Part shown: positions 14,458 through 15,544 of the stretch, piece by piece
How the letters are laid out: each line of letters begins with the position of its first letter
Numbering within the stretch: position 1 is the stretch's first letter
Source: CAZOWW01 sp964583765
GTDB taxonomy: Bacteria > Actinomycetota > Actinomycetes > Actinomycetales > Kineosporiaceae
Assembly (NCBI GenBank): GCA_964583765.1
Contig: CAZOWW010000129.1
Span: 1-15,544 of the forward strand
Direction: 5' to 3'
DNA: 15,544 bases
Made by a program: the position numbers and the translations under genes
The notes under the pieces: generated by a model
What the model saw: the letters and a program-made list of their open reading frames with translations, nothing else
Told to the model about the DNA's origin: nothing
The model's database searches: none

Positions 14458-15135
14458 TCAGCCCTCGCCGTCCTCCAGGAGCGCCCGCATGGGCCGGGTC
14501 GCCGGCAACCAGGCACCGCCCTCGGGCAGGTTGTCCAGCCGCACCCGCGGCAGCGGGGCGGTGAAGGCGCCGGGTACGTCCTCCAGATCGACGAAGTGCA
14601 GGAGCTCGGACTCCTGTGCGTATCCGGCGACCTCGGCGAACGAGACCACCACCACCTGCACGCCGGACCGGGCCAGGTCCTCCAGCGGCTCCAGGAAGTT
14701 GCGGCCGTCCCCGCTGGCCACGACGACCCGGTGCAGCCGGTGCGTGCAGCGCCGCTGGGCGATGTGCCGCAGCATGTCCGCATCGACGTCGTCCTCCGGG
14801 CCCAGCTTGGGCCGGGCGAAGACCGAGTAGCCGAACGACCGGATCGCCTCGACCCAACCGCGCATCGTCACCGCGGCTCCCGGGGGAACGTTCGCGAAGA
14901 CGCACCCCTCGACCTCGCGGTCGCCGGCGTCCCGCATCAGCCACTTCGCGATCGCGTCGAACCGCGGCCGGGACACGGGGGTCGGCCGGCCACCGATCAC
15001 GTTGGCCAGGGTCATGTCCACGTTCGGCGCATCCCAGACCAGCAGGTCCAGACTCGGCGGATCGGACTCGGTGGTCCCTGCGCCCGCGCTTCCGGTCACG
15101 GCGTTCGCCGCGGCCGGACCGCCGCTGCCAGTCAT
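14458..15135 (-). CDS. NYN domain protein (PIN-like nuclease fold)
   Basis: Predicted cytoplasmic ribonuclease-like protein of 225 residues. The NYN pattern is visible: VWDAPNVD (Asp35, Asn38, Asp40) near the N-terminus, an acidic cluster DDVDAD (115-120), and VVVASGDGRNFLEPL (Asp133), the family's third metal-binding region. The first 28 residues are low-complexity Gly/Ala/Thr. The tail (LDNLPEGGAWLPATRPMRALLE) looks conserved among actinobacterial members, though I know no established role. ATG at 15133-15135 is preferred over a GTG two codons earlier because AGGAG lies seven bases before the ATG but almost touches the GTG. It sits between ftsK and rimO with a hairpin just upstream. RNA cleavage is family inference only. 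Confidence 0.88.
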   Translation of the reverse strand: MTGSGGPAAANAVTGSAGAGTTESDPPSLDLLVWDAPNVDMTLANVIGGRPTPVSRPRFDAIAKWLMRDAGDREVEGCVFANVPPGAAVTMRGWVEAIRSFGYSVFARPKLGPEDDVDADMLRHIAQRRCTHRLHRVVVASGDGRNFLEPLEDLARSGVQVVVVSFAEVAGYAQESELLHFVDLEDVPGAFTAPLPRVRLDNLPEGGAWLPATRPMRALLEDGEG

Positions 15136-15151
15136 CTCCACACTCCTCGGA

Positions 15152-15172
15152 GCCGGCGCCGAAGGCGCCGGC
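15152..15172 (-). terminator. perfect nine-base hairpin between ftsK and the NYN gene
   Basis: GCCGGCGCC and GGCGCCGGC flank a three-base loop. The structure starts two bases after the ftsK stop and ends shortly before the NYN gene's AGGAG. It may terminate ftsK transcription or, if transcribed through, sit just upstream of the NYN ribosome binding site. No T-run follows. Confidence 0.5.
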
Positions 15173-15174
15173 GA

Positions 15175-15544
15175 TCAGTCGCCATCCCCCGGTTCCCACT
15201 CGTCCTCGATGCGCCCCGCGTCGTCGTCCGGCGGATCCTCCCCGCGGATCATCGCCAGCGTGCCCGGGAGGTCGTCCGGCTTCACGAGCACGTCGCGGGC
15301 CTTGCTCCCCTCGCTCGGTCCCACCACGGCCCTGCTCTCCAGCAGGTCCATCAGCCGTCCGGCCTTCGCGAAGCCCACCCGTAGCTTGCGCTGCAGCATC
15401 GACGTCGACCCGAACTGCGTCGTCACCACCAGTTCGGCAGCCTGGACCAGCAACTCGAGGTCGTCCCCGATGTCGTCGTCCACCTGCTTCTTCACCACAG
15501 GGGCGGCGACGTCCTCACGATAGCTGGGTTGCAGCTGGCCCTTG
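15175..15544 (-). CDS. ftsK: DNA translocase FtsK, C-terminal end (5' part outside window)
   Basis: Septum-located ATP-driven DNA pump acting in chromosome segregation at division. Only the last 122 residues are inside the window; the frame is open to the edge, so the gene is cut by the window rather than broken. The visible part is the gamma winged-helix domain that reads polar KOPS sites: QAAELVVTTQFGSTSMLQ then RKLRVGFAKAGRLMDLLE, followed by VVGPSEGSKARDVLV, all highly conserved in FtsK/SpoIIIE. A Tyr-Arg-Glu-Asp segment and a DDDIGDDLE acidic stretch lie upstream. The acidic tail ends in EWEPGDGD. The motor domain is not in view. It is followed by the hairpin and the NYN gene. Confidence 0.96.
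   Translation of the reverse strand, partial: KGQLQPSYREDVAAPVVKKQVDDDIGDDLELLVQAAELVVTTQFGSTSMLQRKLRVGFAKAGRLMDLLESRAVVGPSEGSKARDVLVKPDDLPGTLAMIRGEDPPDDDAGRIEDEWEPGDGD

Noticed and set aside
12910..15384. An 824-codon plus-strand open frame opposite rimO and the NYN gene
   Set aside because: It covers two unmistakable minus-strand genes and their intergenic region and shows no recognisable domain.
1..15544. tRNA, rRNA, CRISPR array, insertion sequence or prophage genes
   Set aside because: No cloverleaf, spaced repeat array, transposase, integrase or phage structural motif was seen; nearly all the window is occupied by recognised genes.

Overview
The window is from a high-GC actinobacterium. 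Supporting marks are very high third-position GC, frequent GTG starts, and a block of genes typical of that phylum: ftsK, an NYN-domain gene, rimO, pgsA, cinA, clgR, a DUF3046 gene and a full-length lhr helicase. The style suggests Micrococcales, but the sequence alone does not fix a genus.

Layout. Positions 1-2638 (minus strand) hold a three-gene export operon: a NodI/DrrA-type ATPase followed by two ABC-2 permeases, the second cut by the window edge. Positions 2752-2982 (minus) hold a small DUF3046 gene, divergent from the 1676-residue Lhr helicase at 3112-8142 (plus). A strong hairpin at 8187-8228 separates lhr from a convergent minus-strand group at 8239-10749. That group comprises an aqualysin/proteinase K-like secreted S8 protease, an unrecognised secreted protein of 132 residues and a 43-residue single-span membrane protein. 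Upstream of it are a 277-base spacer with two different short tandem duplications, clgR (11027-11362), and the overlapping cinA, pgsA and rimO genes (11580-14397). The right edge holds an NYN-domain protein (14458-15135) and the C-terminal end of FtsK (15175-15544).

How the genes work together. rimO, pgsA and cinA overlap by four bases at each junction and look translationally coupled. clgR has its own Shine-Dalgarno and an ECF-sigma-like promoter candidate, which fits its role as a stress regulator of Clp/Lon proteolysis. The protease trio is a compact extracytoplasmic module between clgR and lhr, and it is the least familiar part of the window. In many actinobacteria DUF3046 is followed by recA-recX; here it is followed by the ABC operon, so this locus looks rearranged.

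The most interesting regulatory signal is a shared start architecture. The ABC ATPase, rimO and lhr each have a -10-like hexamer ending exactly six bases before a GTG start, suggesting leaderless transcripts. The lhr copy also carries a partial match to the mycobacterial DNA-damage (RecA-NDp/PafBC) promoter. No rRNA, tRNA, CRISPR array, insertion sequence or phage gene was recognised.
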